Made by a program: the position numbers and the translations under genes
Notes under the pieces: model-generated
What the model saw: only the letters and a program-made list of their open reading frames with translations
Databases searched by the model: none
What the model was told of the DNA's origin: nothing
Shown: positions 43,482 through 52,186 of the stretch, in pieces
Numbering within the stretch: position 1 is the first letter of the stretch
Layout: each line of letters starts with the position of its first letter
Assembly (NCBI RefSeq): GCF_026341775.1
Contig: NZ_JAPEOB010000003.1
Span: 620,001-684,000 of the forward strand
Length of the DNA stretch: 64,000 nucleotides
Source: Streptomyces sp. NBC_00654
Lineage (GTDB): Bacteria > Actinomycetota > Actinomycetes > Streptomycetales > Streptomycetaceae
Direction of reading: 5' to 3'

Positions 43482-43910
43482 TCAGGCGAGCCGGACGACC
43501 GCCCGGGACATGCCGAGCACCTTCTTGCCGTCGCACACGGCGACCAGATCGACCCGCACCTGACGGTCGTCCAGCTTCGCGGCGACCTTGCCGCTGACCT
43601 CGATCAGCGCACCCTTGTCATCGTTCGGCACGACGACCGGCTTGGTGAACCGCACCCCGTAGTCGATGACCGCACCCGGATCCCCGGCCCAGTCCGTGAC
43701 CACGCGGATCGCCTCGGCCATCGTGAACATGCCGTGCGCAATCACATCCGGCAGCCCGACCTCGCGTGCGAACTTCTCGTTCCAGTGGATCGGGTTGAAG
43801 TCGCCCGAGGCACCCGCGTACTGCACCAGCGTCGCCCGCGTCACCGGGAACGACCGCGCCGGCAGCTCCGTGCCCACCTCGACCGACTCGTAACTGATCT
43901 TCGCCGTCAT
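43482..43910 (-). CDS. MaoC-type hydratase, HadB-like
   Basis: The 142-aa product has a hot-dog fold and the hydratase signature YAGASGDFNPIHWNEKFARE, with Asp and His as the catalytic dyad, followed by LPDVIAHGMFTMA. It resembles (3R)-hydroxyacyl-dehydratases that act in fatty-acid synthesis in actinobacteria (HadB). The gene starts at the ATG at 43910, with a GTG one codon upstream. It overlaps its partner by one base. Confidence 0.88.
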   Translation of the reverse strand: MTAKISYESVEVGTELPARSFPVTRATLVQYAGASGDFNPIHWNEKFAREVGLPDVIAHGMFTMAEAIRVVTDWAGDPGAVIDYGVRFTKPVVVPNDDKGALIEVSGKVAAKLDDRQVRVDLVAVCDGKKVLGMSRAVVRLA

Positions 43911-44362
43911 CACGCCTCCTCGGCGGCGCGCGCCACCAGCTTCGTCAGCGCCGTCACCACGAGCGCACCGGACTCGTCGTGCACATCGCCCCGGATGTCC
44001 AGGATGTCGTTGCCCGCCAGGGACTTGATGCCCTCGATCGTCGAGGTGACCGTGAGCCGGTCCCCCGCCCGCACCGGGCGCACGTACGTGAACTTCTGAT
44101 CGCCGTGCACCACGCGGCTGTAGTCCAGCCCCAGCTGCGGGTCCTGCACGACCACTCCGGCGGCCTTGAACGTGATCGAGAAGACAAAGGTGGGCGGCGC
44201 GATCACATCGGAATGCCCGAGCGCCCGTGCGGCCTCCGGATCGACGTACGCCGCATTGATGTCGCCCACCGCCTCGGCGAACTCGCGGATCTTCTCCCGG
44301 CCGACCTCGTACGCCGGAGTGGGCGGATAGGTCCGCCCCACGAAGGACTGGTCGAGCGCCAT
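43910..44362 (-). CDS. MaoC-type hydratase, HadA/HadC-like
   Basis: The 150-aa product has a hot-dog fold of the FAS1-dehydratase-type N-domain: TYPPTPAYEVGREKIREFAE, then AVGDINAAYVDPEAARALGH. The family partners a catalytic MaoC protein in a heterodimer, as HadA or HadC do with HadB, for the dehydration step in fatty-acid elongation. It lies directly upstream of the HadB-like gene with one base of overlap. Its upstream neighbour is rpmG. Confidence 0.87.
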   Translation of the reverse strand: MALDQSFVGRTYPPTPAYEVGREKIREFAEAVGDINAAYVDPEAARALGHSDVIAPPTFVFSITFKAAGVVVQDPQLGLDYSRVVHGDQKFTYVRPVRAGDRLTVTSTIEGIKSLAGNDILDIRGDVHDESGALVVTALTKLVARAAEEA

Positions 44363-44421
44363 GAGCTCGCTACCTCCTGATGAAAGACGAATAACAGCGG
44401 GGAACGGCCCCAGACAACGAC

Positions 44422-44452
44422 ACGAGGCCGCCCCCAGAGGGGACGGCCTCGT
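44422..44452 (-). terminator. Terminator of rpmG
   Basis: ACGAGGCCGCCCC (44422-44434) pairs with GGGGACGGCCTCGT (44439-44452), with one bulged A. The hairpin sits 13 bases beyond the rpmG stop. Confidence 0.8.
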
Positions 44453-44465
44453 GTACGAGCCTGAT

Positions 44466-44630
44466 TCAGCGCGTTTCGCGGTGCGCGGTGTGCGAGTTGC
44501 AGCGCGGGCAGTGCTTCTTCATCTCAAGACGGTCCGGGTTGTTACGCCGGTTCTTCTTGGTGATGTAGTTCCGCTCCTTGCACTCCACGCAGGCCAGCGT
44601 GATCTTCGGGCGGACGTCGGTGGCAGCCAC
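44466..44630 (-). CDS. rpmG: 50S ribosomal protein L33, zinc-binding type
   Basis: This 54-aa protein is the cysteine-containing L33 with two CxxC pairs at residues 14/17 and 41/44 ([10 protein letters not shown] and [10 protein letters not shown]). Streptomycetes often hold a zinc-free paralog under Zur control elsewhere. The start is a GTG ([15 protein letters not shown]). It is downstream of tRNA-Met and tRNA-Thr, and probably shares a transcript with them. Confidence 0.96.
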
Positions 44631-44719
44631 GTGAGTGCTCCTTGGACGGACGGATGGACGGATGAACGCATAAAAGAGTAGCCGATCGAAGGACCGACCC
44701 CACAATCGGCTACCGTTAG

Positions 44720-44792
44720 TAGCGGTGACCGGACTTGAACCGGTGACACAGCGATTATGAGCCGCTTGCTCTACCGACTGAGCTACACCGCT
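44720..44792 (-). tRNA. tRNA-Met (CAT anticodon)
   Basis: The reverse strand folds as a 73-nt cloverleaf: acceptor AGCGGTG pairs with CACCGCT, the anticodon loop is CTCATAA with anticodon CAT, and the T-arm contains GGTTCAAGT. From sequence alone it cannot be separated from a lysidine-modified Ile-CAU, but its order (Thr, Met, rpmG) matches the S. coelicolor elongator. Confidence 0.93.
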
Positions 44793-44837
44793 TTGATGAC
44801 GAGTCCCCCCGCCGAAGCGGGGTTTCCCGATCACCAG

Positions 44838-44910
44838 AGCCCCAATGCGGAATCGAACCGCAGACCTTCTCCTTACCATGGAGACGCTCTACCGACTGAG
44901 CTATTGGGGC
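44838..44910 (-). tRNA. tRNA-Thr (GGT anticodon)
   Basis: The reverse strand begins GCCCCAATAGCTCAGTCGGT. The anticodon stem TCTCC/GGAGA holds loop ATGGTAA with anticodon GGT, and the acceptor stem pairs with TTGGGGC. The T-loop GGTTCGATT is canonical. It lies 45 bases upstream of tRNA-Met on the same strand. Confidence 0.96.
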
Positions 44911-44921
44911 GAGCGATGAAG

Positions 44922-44951
44922 ACATTACACGGTCCTCCGCCGATCGCCCAA
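44922..44951 (-). promoter_or_regulatory. Candidate promoter for tRNA-Thr/tRNA-Met/rpmG
   Basis: On the minus strand TTGGGC (44946-44951) and TAATGT (44922-44927) are 18 bases apart, and tRNA-Thr starts about 11 bases after the -10. This is a typical distance for a tRNA promoter. Confidence 0.6.
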
Positions 44952-45200
44952 ATCCGTTTCCGCGACCCGTGCCGGGCACCGGAACCGCGCCCCGCCGAGC
45001 CCCCCGGGCGGGCCGTGAACAGCGCCGTGATCAGGGCCTTGATCGAGTTCCCGGCACAGCCCCGCCGCAGCCGTGAAGCGGGACTCGGCACGCCCCACGA
45101 GCCACACCGGTACGACTATTCCGCTCCTCCTCGAAGCGGGCCCGGAGCCCCCCTAGGCTCGACCCACTCCAAGTGATCTTGCACCCCTCCCAGGAGCGCG

Positions 45201-46499
45201 ATGCCCGACAGCCAGCCGCGGCGGCCCGACGACAGCGTGCCCGGCGGCGCCGACGCGGCCGCCCACGACGCCACCGCCGGCGACACCCCCGCGCTCGTCC
45301 TCTCCGGCGCCCGGCTCACCGACGGCCGCACCGTGGACGTACGGCTCGGTGGCAGCCGTATCGAAGCCGTCGGCACCACGGGCAGCCTCGGCGCCCGGGG
45401 GCCCCGTGTCGACCTGCGCGGGTACCTCCTGCTCCCGGCCCCCGCCGAGCCCCACGCCCACAGCGACACCGCGCTCACGGCCGACAGCGCGGGCCCCGGC
45501 AGCCCCGGCCCGGCCTCCCACCGCGCCGAGGACATCCAGCGCCGCGCCACCGAGGCCGCCCTGCTCCAGCTCGGCCACGGCGCCACCGCCCTGCGCTCCC
45601 ACGTGCGCATCGGGGACGTCCAGGGCCTGGCCCGCCTCGAAGCCGTCCTCCAGGCCCGGCGGGCGCTGCGCGGCCTCGCCGATCTCACCGCCGTCGCCGT
45701 CCCCCGCCTGCTCACCGGCATCGCGGGCGCCGACGGCCTCGCCGTGCTCCGCGACGCCGTGAAAATGGGCGCCGGGGTCATCGGCGGCTGCCCCGACCTC
45801 GATCCCGACCCCACCGGCTACACCGAAGCCGTCCTGGAGATCGCCGCCGAACACGGCTGCCCCGTCGACCTGCACACGGACAGTGACGATCCCGCCCGGC
45901 TCGCCCGGCTCGCCGCCATGGCCGGCGGGCTGCGCCCCGGCGTCGCCATCGGGCCGTGCGCCGGACTCGCCCAGCTCCCCCACGACGCCGCCACCCGCGC
46001 CGCCGACCAGCTGGCCGCCGCCGGAGTCACCGTCATCTGCCTGCCCCAGGGCGGCTGCTGCGGCGCGGAACGGCGCGGGACCGCGCCCGTACGCCTCCTG
46101 CGCGCCGCCGGCGTACGCGTCGCGGCAGGCAGCGGGGCGCTGCGCGACGCTTCCAACCCCGTCGGCCGGGGCGACCCCCTCGAAGCCGCCTACCTCCTGG
46201 CCTCGCAGAACGGCCTGCGCGCCGAACACGCATACGACGCCGTCTCCGTCACCGCCCGGGAGGCCATGGGCCTGCCCGAGGTGCGGGTCGAGGCCGGCTT
46301 CCCCGCCGAGCTCCTCGCCGTCCGGGGGGACACGGTCGCCGGGGTGCTCTCGCTCGCCTACAGCCGGATCGTCGTGCACCGGGGCCGGGTGGTCGCCCGT
46401 ACCAGCGCCGTACGCGAGTACTGCGACTCCGAGACCACGGTCGCCCTCGGCCTTCCCCGCCAGGGCCGCCCCGACTCGCAGCCCGGCGGCAGGTCTTGA
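45201..46499 (+). CDS. Amidohydrolase-family protein (cytosine deaminase-like)
   Basis: The 432-aa product has an N-terminal Ala/Asp-rich region and an amidohydrolase core: PHAHSDTALTADSAG carries an HxH motif, and further motifs are DLHTDSDDPARLARLAAMA and GIAAGSGALRDASNP-like segments (VRVAAGSGALRDASNPVG). The beta-barrel strand pattern suggests a metal-dependent deaminase or hydrolase. The closest description from memory is a cytosine deaminase-like protein, but the substrate is not determined. It lies upstream of the NAD(P)-binding gene with a 34-base gap. Confidence 0.8.
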   Translation: MPDSQPRRPDDSVPGGADAAAHDATAGDTPALVLSGARLTDGRTVDVRLGGSRIEAVGTTGSLGARGPRVDLRGYLLLPAPAEPHAHSDTALTADSAGPGSPGPASHRAEDIQRRATEAALLQLGHGATALRSHVRIGDVQGLARLEAVLQARRALRGLADLTAVAVPRLLTGIAGADGLAVLRDAVKMGAGVIGGCPDLDPDPTGYTEAVLEIAAEHGCPVDLHTDSDDPARLARLAAMAGGLRPGVAIGPCAGLAQLPHDAATRAADQLAAAGVTVICLPQGGCCGAERRGTAPVRLLRAAGVRVAAGSGALRDASNPVGRGDPLEAAYLLASQNGLRAEHAYDAVSVTAREAMGLPEVRVEAGFPAELLAVRGDTVAGVLSLAYSRIVVHRGRVVARTSAVREYCDSETTVALGLPRQGRPDSQPGGRS

Positions 46500-46533
46500 G
46501 CGCGCCGCCGCACTCCGGCGTACGGTCGTGAGT

Positions 46534-47190
46534 ATGCGCATTGTCATCGCAGGTGGACATGGTCAGATCGCGCTGCGGCTGGAGCGTCTGCTCGCCGCGC
46601 GCGGAGATGAGGCCGCGGGCATCATCCGTAACCCGCAGCAGAGCGAGGACCTGCGGGCGGCGGGCGCCGAACCGGTCGTGCTGGACCTCGAATCGGCGTC
46701 CGTGGAGGAAGCCGCGGAAGCCCTGCGGGGCGCCGACGCGGCGGTCTTCGCGGCCGGAGCGGGCCCGAACAGCGGCTCGGAACGCAAGGACACCGTGGAC
46801 CGGGGCGCGGCGGTGCTGTTCGCGGACGCGGCCGAACGGGCCGGGGTGCGGCGCTACATCGTCGTCTCCTCCATGGGCGCCGACCCCGAACACCCGGGCG
46901 ACGAGGTCTTCGACGTCTACCTGAGGGCGAAGGGGGCCGCCGACGCGGACGTGCGTTCCCGGGACGCACTCGACTGGACGATCCTGCGCCCGGGGATGCT
47001 GACGAACGACGCGGGCACCGGGCAGGTGCTGCTGGCCGCCTCGACCGGGCGGGGGCCGGTGCCCCGCGACGATGTGGCGGCGACGCTGCTGGAGCTGCTG
47101 GACACCCCGGCGACAGCGGGCCTGACGCTGGAACTGATCGCGGGAAGCGTGCCGGTGACGGTCGCGGTGAAGCACATCGCGGGCAACTGA
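46534..47190 (+). CDS. NAD(P)-binding protein (SDR-a5-like)
   Basis: The 218-aa product begins MRIVIAGGHGQIALRLERLL and has the GGHGQIA dinucleotide-binding loop, then DLESASVEEAAEALRGADAA and YIVVSSMGADPEHPGDEVFD. It is an atypical SDR of the NmrA-like group with a probable epimerase- or sensor-type role. It is close behind the amidohydrolase, so one operon is possible. A hairpin at 47245-47277 follows, shared with the convergent tRNA-Tyr. Confidence 0.87.
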   Translation: MRIVIAGGHGQIALRLERLLAARGDEAAGIIRNPQQSEDLRAAGAEPVVLDLESASVEEAAEALRGADAAVFAAGAGPNSGSERKDTVDRGAAVLFADAAERAGVRRYIVVSSMGADPEHPGDEVFDVYLRAKGAADADVRSRDALDWTILRPGMLTNDAGTGQVLLAASTGRGPVPRDDVAATLLELLDTPATAGLTLELIAGSVPVTVAVKHIAGN

Positions 47191-47244
47191 TCGGGCCACC
47201 GGGCGCGGCCGCGGAGGGTGCGGCGCACCTGAACGGAAACGAAA

Positions 47245-47277
47245 GAGCCCCCGACCAGACGTGCTGGTCGGGGGCTC
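47245..47277. terminator. Terminator between the NAD(P)-binding gene and tRNA-Tyr
   Basis: GAGCCCCCGACCAG (47245-47258) and CTGGTCGGGGGCTC (47264-47277) form a perfect 14-bp stem with an ACGTG loop. It can end both convergent transcripts. Confidence 0.85.
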
Positions 47278-47285
47278 CGTTCGCG

Positions 47286-47367
<82 letters not shown>

Positions 47368-47532
47368 TCGAACGACGCGTCGGAACTCCACTGGGGTGCT
47401 CCTTGGCGACGACGTAAACGATACCCGATGCGTAGGGGTGCTCCGCCACCTGATTGATCAGCACTCGGGGCGGGCGGCGATAGCTAGGCTTTGGGCTGTA
47501 TCCCAACGCATCGACACAAGGAGCCACACGTC

Positions 47533-48021
47533 ATGGCCGACTCCAGTTTCGACATCGTCTCGAAGGTCGAGCGGCAGGAGGTCGACAACGCCCTCAACCA
47601 GGCCGCCAAGGAGATCTCCCAGCGTTACGACTTCAAGGGCACGGGCGCCTCGATCTCCTGGTCCGGCGAGAAGATCCTGATGGAGGCGAACGGCGAGGAG
47701 CGGGTCAAGGCCATCCTCGACATCTTCCAGTCCAAGCTGATCAAGCGCGGCATCTCGCTGAAGTCGCTGGACGCCGGGGAGCCGCAGCTGTCCGGCAAGG
47801 AGTACAAGATCTTCGCCACGATCGAGGAAGGCATCTCCCAGGAGAACGCCAAGAAGGTGGCGAAGATCATTCGCGATGAGGGTCCGAAGGGCGTCAAGGC
47901 GCAGGTCCAGGGCGACGAGCTGCGGGTCAGCTCGAAGAGCCGGGACGACCTTCAGGCGGTCCAGGCGCTGCTCAAGGGCCAGGACTTCGATTTCGCGGTG
48001 CAGTTCGCCAACTACCGGTAG
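47533..48021 (+). CDS. yajQ: YajQ-family nucleotide-binding protein
   Basis: The 162-aa product begins [20 protein letters not shown] and has the two ferredoxin-like halves of the YajQ/UPF0234 family ([20 protein letters not shown] and [20 protein letters not shown]). Family members bind nucleotides, some of them cyclic di-GMP, and some bind tRNA. It begins after a GAGCCACACGTC leader with no clear ribosome-binding site except weak GGAG. It is divergent from tRNA-Tyr. Confidence 0.95.
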   Translation: MADSSFDIVSKVERQEVDNALNQAAKEISQRYDFKGTGASISWSGEKILMEANGEERVKAILDIFQSKLIKRGISLKSLDAGEPQLSGKEYKIFATIEEGISQENAKKVAKIIRDEGPKGVKAQVQGDELRVSSKSRDDLQAVQALLKGQDFDFAVQFANYR

Positions 48022-48274
48022 GCGGTTCACGCGGTTGTCCGGTCCGCCGCGGTTCGCGGCGGCCTGAGGGCGGGGCGGGCGTGCCGGTCGGCGCGGACCG
48101 CCCCGCGGGCGTTCCGGGGGCATTCCGGTTGCGGGGCCGGGTGGTGCGTCCCGGTGGGGGCCCTGGACGCGATGTCCGAATGCCGCCAGTGAGGGGGCGG
48201 CGCACGGCGCAGACTGGTCGGTGCGGGCCGCGTGGCACAGGCCTCGGTCCGCCGGGCAAGGAGGAAGACACATC

Positions 48275-48841
48275 ATGACGACCGTGTACGCGAAGGTCGG
48301 CAGCCCGCTGGGCGAGCTGCTTCTCGTCGGCGAGGTGCCGGCGGGCACCGAGAACGCCGCGGCGGCCGATACGGCGATGGCGGCGGCGGACGGTGTCGGG
48401 CTGGTTTCGCTGTCCCTGCCCGGCCAGAAGGGCGGCGCGGTCGTCCAGGACGGCTGGCGGGAGGCTCCTGAGCTGTTCGCCGGGATCGCCGCGCAGCTGG
48501 AGGCGTATTTCGCGGGCCGGCTGACACGCTTCGACATCCCGTACGCGGACGGGGCGGGCACGGCCTTCCAGCGGCGGGTCTGGCGGGCGCTGGACGCGAT
48601 TCCGTACGGCGAGACGGTGTCGTACGGGCAGATCGCCGAGCGGGTGGGCTCCTCCGGTGCGGGGGTGCGTGCGGTGGGGACGGCGATCGGGCGCAATCCC
48701 CTGCTGGTCGTGCGGCCGTGTCACCGGGTCATCGGGGCGGACGGGGCACTGCGCGGGTACGCGGGCGGGCTGGAGCGCAAGGAACGGCTGCTGGGGCTCG
48801 AAGGCGCCCTGGCCCCGGGGCGCCGAGCCGTGGCCCGCTGA
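48275..48841 (+). CDS. ogt: Methylated-DNA-protein-cysteine methyltransferase
   Basis: Ogt removes alkyl groups from O6-alkylguanine by transferring them to its own cysteine. The 188-aa product has the N-terminal domain with a Gly/Ala-rich loop and the C-terminal HTH-like domain with the active-site motif RPCHRV (Cys in PCHRV). The ATG is preceded by AAGGAGGAAGACACATC. It lies directly before alkB, with a repeat-rich 158-base gap. Confidence 0.93.
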   Translation: MTTVYAKVGSPLGELLLVGEVPAGTENAAAADTAMAAADGVGLVSLSLPGQKGGAVVQDGWREAPELFAGIAAQLEAYFAGRLTRFDIPYADGAGTAFQRRVWRALDAIPYGETVSYGQIAERVGSSGAGVRAVGTAIGRNPLLVVRPCHRVIGADGALRGYAGGLERKERLLGLEGALAPGRRAVAR

Positions 48842-48876
48842 GCCGTGAACCGCTGAGCCGTGGCCCGCTGAGCCGG
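48825..48876. repeat. 15-bp tandem repeat at the ogt 3' end
   Basis: GAGCCGTGGCCCGCT at 48825-48839, a variant (GAGCCGTGAACCGCT) at 48840-48854, an exact copy at 48855-48869, and a partial copy GAGCCGG run on from the last codons of ogt. It follows the reading frame of ogt only in part. Confidence 0.75.
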
Positions 48877-48921
48877 CTGCTTCTGCCGTGTTCCGGGCCG
48901 CTGGGCTCCGGGCTGCGGCTC

Positions 48922-48986
48922 TGCGAGTGGTCGGTGCGAGTGGTCGGTGCGAGTGGCCAGTGCGAGTGGCCGGTGCGAGTGGTGAG
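48922..48986. repeat. 13-bp tandem repeat between ogt and alkB
   Basis: Five copies of TGCGAGTGGTCGG or close variants run from 48922 to 48986, with period 13. The copies differ mostly at the last bases (GTCGG, GCCAG, GCCGG). It lies just upstream of the alkB start and could be a slippage-prone element or part of its leader. Confidence 0.8.
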
Positions 48987-48999
48987 GATGGTGGGGTGA

Positions 49000-49689
49000 G
49001 TGGTGTCGCGCGTGGATCCGCCGCCGTCCGACGGTCTCTTTCCCCGGCCGCGGAGGGTCGTCGCACCGGGCGCCGTTCACGTACCGGAGTGGCTGTCACC
49101 GGGCCTGCGGCGGGAGTTGGTGACGGCGTGCCGGGAGTGGGCGCTGGGGCCCGTTCCGCTGCGGCGTACGGTGCTGCCCGGCGGTGGGGTGATGTCGGTG
49201 CGGACGGTGTGCCTGGGGTGGCACTGGCAGCCGTACCAGTACGGGCGTACCGCCGACGATGTGAACGGCGCGCGGGTCGCCGGATTCCCGGAGTGGCTGG
49301 CGGATCTGGGGCGTGCGGCGGTGGCCGAGGCGTACGGGGACGCGGACGCCGCCGCCTCGTTCGCGCCCGACACCGCGCTGATCAACTTCTATGACGGCGC
49401 GGCGAGGATGGGCATGCATCAGGACCGGGAGGAGCGCTCCGGTGCTCCTGTGGTGTCGCTGAGCATCGGGGACACGTGTGTGTTCCGGTTCGGGAACACC
49501 CAGGACCGGGGGCGGCCGTACACCGATGTGGAGTTGGCGTCCGGGGACCTGTTCGTGTTCGGCGGACCGTCGCGTCTCGCCTTCCACGGCGTGCCGAAGG
49601 TGTACGCGGGGACGGCCGGCCCGGAGACGGGGCTGCGGGCCGGCCGGCTCAATCTGACGTTGCGCGAGACGGGGCTGGGCGATCGGTGA
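49000..49689 (+). CDS. alkB: AlkB-family 2-oxoglutarate/Fe(II) dioxygenase
   Basis: AlkB removes methyl groups from 1-methyladenine and 3-methylcytosine by oxidation. The 229-aa product starts at a GTG (a second GTG follows immediately) and shows the iron-binding HxD in MGMHQDREERS and the arginine-containing RLNLTLRETG motif for 2-oxoglutarate. With ogt it forms a DNA alkylation-repair pair, and the repeat tracts lie between the two genes. Confidence 0.9.
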   Translation: MVSRVDPPPSDGLFPRPRRVVAPGAVHVPEWLSPGLRRELVTACREWALGPVPLRRTVLPGGGVMSVRTVCLGWHWQPYQYGRTADDVNGARVAGFPEWLADLGRAAVAEAYGDADAAASFAPDTALINFYDGAARMGMHQDREERSGAPVVSLSIGDTCVFRFGNTQDRGRPYTDVELASGDLFVFGGPSRLAFHGVPKVYAGTAGPETGLRAGRLNLTLRETGLGDR

Positions 49690-49715
49690 AGCACCGTGCG
49701 CCGTGGGCCATGCCG

Positions 49716-49735
49716 CGTGCGCCGTACGGCGCACG
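49716..49735. terminator. Perfect palindrome between convergent alkB and GlsB gene
   Basis: The 20-base palindrome CGTGCGCCGTACGGCGCACG lies 27 bases after alkB and nine bases before the stop of the convergent GlsB-like gene. It may act as a bidirectional terminator, but has a very small loop. Confidence 0.5.
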
Positions 49736-49743
49736 GCTGTGGG

Positions 49744-50016
49744 TCAGCGGCGTTCGCGTGAGTTGCCGAAGAGCAGCCGGTAGGCGATGAGCAGGACGAG
49801 GGAGCCGGCGACGGCGGCCACCCAGGTCGCGGTGTCGTAGAAGTCGTTGCTGATGGGGCGGTCGAGGAACCGGCTGGACAGCCAGCCTCCGACGAAGGCA
49901 CCCACGATGCCGATGAGGGTCGTTCCCACGATGCCGCCCGGGTCCCGGCCCGGGAGCAGGATTTTGGCTATGGCGCCCGCGAGCAGCCCCAGAATGATCC
50001 AACCGACAATGCTCAT
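49744..50016 (-). CDS. GlsB/YeaQ/YmgE-family stress membrane protein
   Basis: The 90-aa product has three hydrophobic segments (MSIVGWIILGLLAGAIAKIL, IVGTTLIGIVGAFVGGWLSS and WVAAVAGSLVLLIAYRLLFG). The GRDPGGIVGTTLIGIVGAFVG motif is the transglycosylase-associated protein signature. Its function is unknown, but related genes are stress induced. It is on the minus strand, 81 bases after the YccF gene's stop. Confidence 0.88.
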   Translation of the reverse strand: MSIVGWIILGLLAGAIAKILLPGRDPGGIVGTTLIGIVGAFVGGWLSSRFLDRPISNDFYDTATWVAAVAGSLVLLIAYRLLFGNSRERR

Positions 50017-50097
50017 ACCGCCGCACCTACCCCTTGCCTCGTCCTGGAATCCAAGACGCGGCAGAGGTGGTGCGGGTTGCCTGGCGCGGCGCGCGGT

Positions 50098-50490
50098 CTA
50101 CCGGGCGGCGAAGGGCTGGTCGGTGCGGACGATCTCCTTGCCGAAGGGCATGAGGGAGACCGGGATCAGCTTGAAGTTCGCGATGCCGAGCGGGATGCCG
50201 ATGATCGTGACGCACAGGGCGATACCGGTGAAGATATGGCCGAGCGCGAGCCACCATCCGGCCAGGATCAGCCAGAGGACGTTGCCGACGCAGGAGGGCG
50301 CACCGGAGTCGCGGCGGTCCACGACCATGTAGCCGAAGGGCCACAGGGCATAGACGCCGATCCGGAAGGCGGCCAGACCGAAGGGGATGCCGATGATCGT
50401 GATGCACAGCAGGAGACCTGCGGCGATGTAGCCGAGGAACATCCAGAAGCCGCACAGGACGAGCCATATGACGTTCAGGATTGTCTTCAC
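50098..50490 (-). CDS. YccF-domain inner-membrane protein
   Basis: The 130-aa product has two very similar halves: [20 protein letters not shown] and [20 protein letters not shown], each followed by [11 protein letters not shown] or [11 protein letters not shown]. This internal duplication is the YccF-domain pattern. It starts at a GTG that overlaps the htpX stop (GTGA), so the two are probably translationally coupled. The function is unknown. Confidence 0.87.
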   Translation of the reverse strand: MKTILNVIWLVLCGFWMFLGYIAAGLLLCITIIGIPFGLAAFRIGVYALWPFGYMVVDRRDSGAPSCVGNVLWLILAGWWLALGHIFTGIALCVTIIGIPLGIANFKLIPVSLMPFGKEIVRTDQPFAAR

Positions 50491-51350
50491 GGGCGATGAC
50501 CTGCCATCTGCTCGAGTCGGGCGATGCGCTCCGCCATGGGCGGGTGCGTCGAGAACATCCTGGCCATGCCCCGGCCGGGGCGGAACGGGTTCGCGATCAT
50601 CATGTGGCTCGCCGTCTCGATCTTCGGTTCGGCGGGCAGCGGAAGCTGCTTCGTACCGGCGTCGAGCTTGCGCAGGGCGCTGGCGAGCGCGAGGGGGTCG
50701 CCGGTGAGCTGGGCTCCGGAGGCGTCGGCCTCGTATTCGCGCGAGCGGCTTACGGCCAGCTGGATGACGGAGGCGGCGAGCGGGCCGAGAATCATGATCA
50801 GGAGCATGCCGAGGATGCCGGGGCCCTCGTCGTCGTTGGACCGGCCGACAGGGATCAGCCAGGCGAAATTGACGAGGAACATGATGACGGAGGCGAGGGC
50901 TCCGGCCACGGACGAGATCAGGATGTCGCGGTTGTAGACATGGCTGAGCTCGTGTCCCAGGACGCCTCGCAGCTCTCGTTCGTCCAGGATCTGGAGGATG
51001 CCGTCGGTGCAGCAGACCGCGGCGTTGCGCGGATTGCGGCCGGTGGCGAAGGCGTTGGGTGCCTGGGTCGGCGAGATGTAGAGGCGGGGCATGGGCTGGC
51101 GGGCCTCGGTGGAGAGCTCCCGCACGATGCGGTAGAGCTGTGGCGCCTCGAATTCGCTGACGGGGCGGGCCCGCATGGCCCTGAGTGCCAGCTTGTCGCT
51201 GTTCCAGTACGCGTAGGCGTTGGTGCCGACGGCTACCAGGAGCGCGACGATCAGGCCCGTACGTCCGAAGAAGCTGCCGATGACGATGATGAGTGCGGAC
51301 AGTCCCCCGAGGAGTACGGCGGTCTTCAGCCCGTTGTGCCGGCGGTGCAC
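50487..51350 (-). CDS. htpX: HtpX-type zinc metalloprotease
   Basis: HtpX is a membrane-bound zinc protease for quality control of membrane proteins. The 287-aa product, read from a GTG at 51350 with GGAGGG at good spacing, has HExxH ([12 protein letters not shown]) as the zinc site, [13 protein letters not shown] as the third ligand region, and membrane segments near residues 20-50 and 150-215. A longer start at 51404 adds 18 residues. Its stop overlaps the YccF gene. Confidence 0.92.
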   Translation of the reverse strand: MHRRHNGLKTAVLLGGLSALIIVIGSFFGRTGLIVALLVAVGTNAYAYWNSDKLALRAMRARPVSEFEAPQLYRIVRELSTEARQPMPRLYISPTQAPNAFATGRNPRNAAVCCTDGILQILDERELRGVLGHELSHVYNRDILISSVAGALASVIMFLVNFAWLIPVGRSNDDEGPGILGMLLIMILGPLAASVIQLAVSRSREYEADASGAQLTGDPLALASALRKLDAGTKQLPLPAEPKIETASHMMIANPFRPGRGMARMFSTHPPMAERIARLEQMAGHRP

Positions 51351-51595
51351 GGTACGCCCTCCAAGTGGTGCAGCAGGGGAACCCTTTGCTTGGTGGTGCT
51401 CCACTCTCCAGTGGAGCCTCCCGTACTGGTCAACGCCAGGCGAGGGGAGCTAGTTCCCTTGTGCGCACGGCCGGAGGACGGGGTGTTCCCGGCCGCTCCG
51501 GCCGCTCTTCGGGCGCCGTCACCCGTACCGGCGCGCTGCGGGACAGCCTTTGGGCCGTACGGGTGTCCCGGTGAGGCTCGCGGGTGCCGCGGGGG

Positions 51596-52057
51596 TCAGC
51601 GCTGCGCGGGCAGCCCGGCGAGGGCGAGTGCCTCGGGGTCGGGCTGGACGTCACTGGTGCAGTGCCCGCAACGGGAGGCGATGGCGGGGATCTCCGTGTA
51701 GCAGCGGGGGCAGTCGCGTACGGCGGCCTTGATGTCGGCCTTCTCGTCGTTCTTGGCCGTGAAGCGGTTCTGGACCTTGGCCATGGGGACGACGACGCAG
51801 AAGTAGAGGACCGCGGCGGTGATGAGGAAGGCGATGGCGGCGGCGAGGAACTTGCCGTACGGGAAGATGGCGCCCTGGACCGCGAACTCCGCCGCGCTGA
51901 AGTCACCGACCGAGCCGGTGGCGAGGCCGATCAGCGGGGTGATGAACGCGGTGCTGAAGCCGGTGACGACGGCGGTGAAGGCGGCTCCCACGGCGAGTCC
52001 GATCGCCATGGAGATGACGTTTCCGCGCAGGATGAAGTCCTTGAACCCGTTCAGCAC
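51596..52057 (-). CDS. mscL: Large-conductance mechanosensitive channel with zinc-ribbon tail
   Basis: MscL opens on membrane tension and releases solutes at osmotic downshift. The 153-aa product has the two MscL membrane segments: VLNGFKDFILRGNVISMAIG and FLAAAIAFLITAAVLYFCVV. The C-terminus extends with CPRC and CGHC pairs (DCPRCYTEIPAIASRCGHCT), a zinc ribbon not present in E. coli MscL but seen in streptomycetes. A GTG at 52057 was chosen, with GAGGAG upstream. Confidence 0.9.
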   Translation of the reverse strand: MLNGFKDFILRGNVISMAIGLAVGAAFTAVVTGFSTAFITPLIGLATGSVGDFSAAEFAVQGAIFPYGKFLAAAIAFLITAAVLYFCVVVPMAKVQNRFTAKNDEKADIKAAVRDCPRCYTEIPAIASRCGHCTSDVQPDPEALALAGLPAQR

Positions 52058-52186
52058 TGCTCTTCGCTCCTCTGTACCCGCTACGTGACGTCCTTTACGT
52101 GACGTATGCAGGCATGAACCCTGCCCTGTGGGGGCCGCCGCGGGCAAACCGATCTTGGGGCTTCCGGGCGGCTCCCGGGGGAAGCG

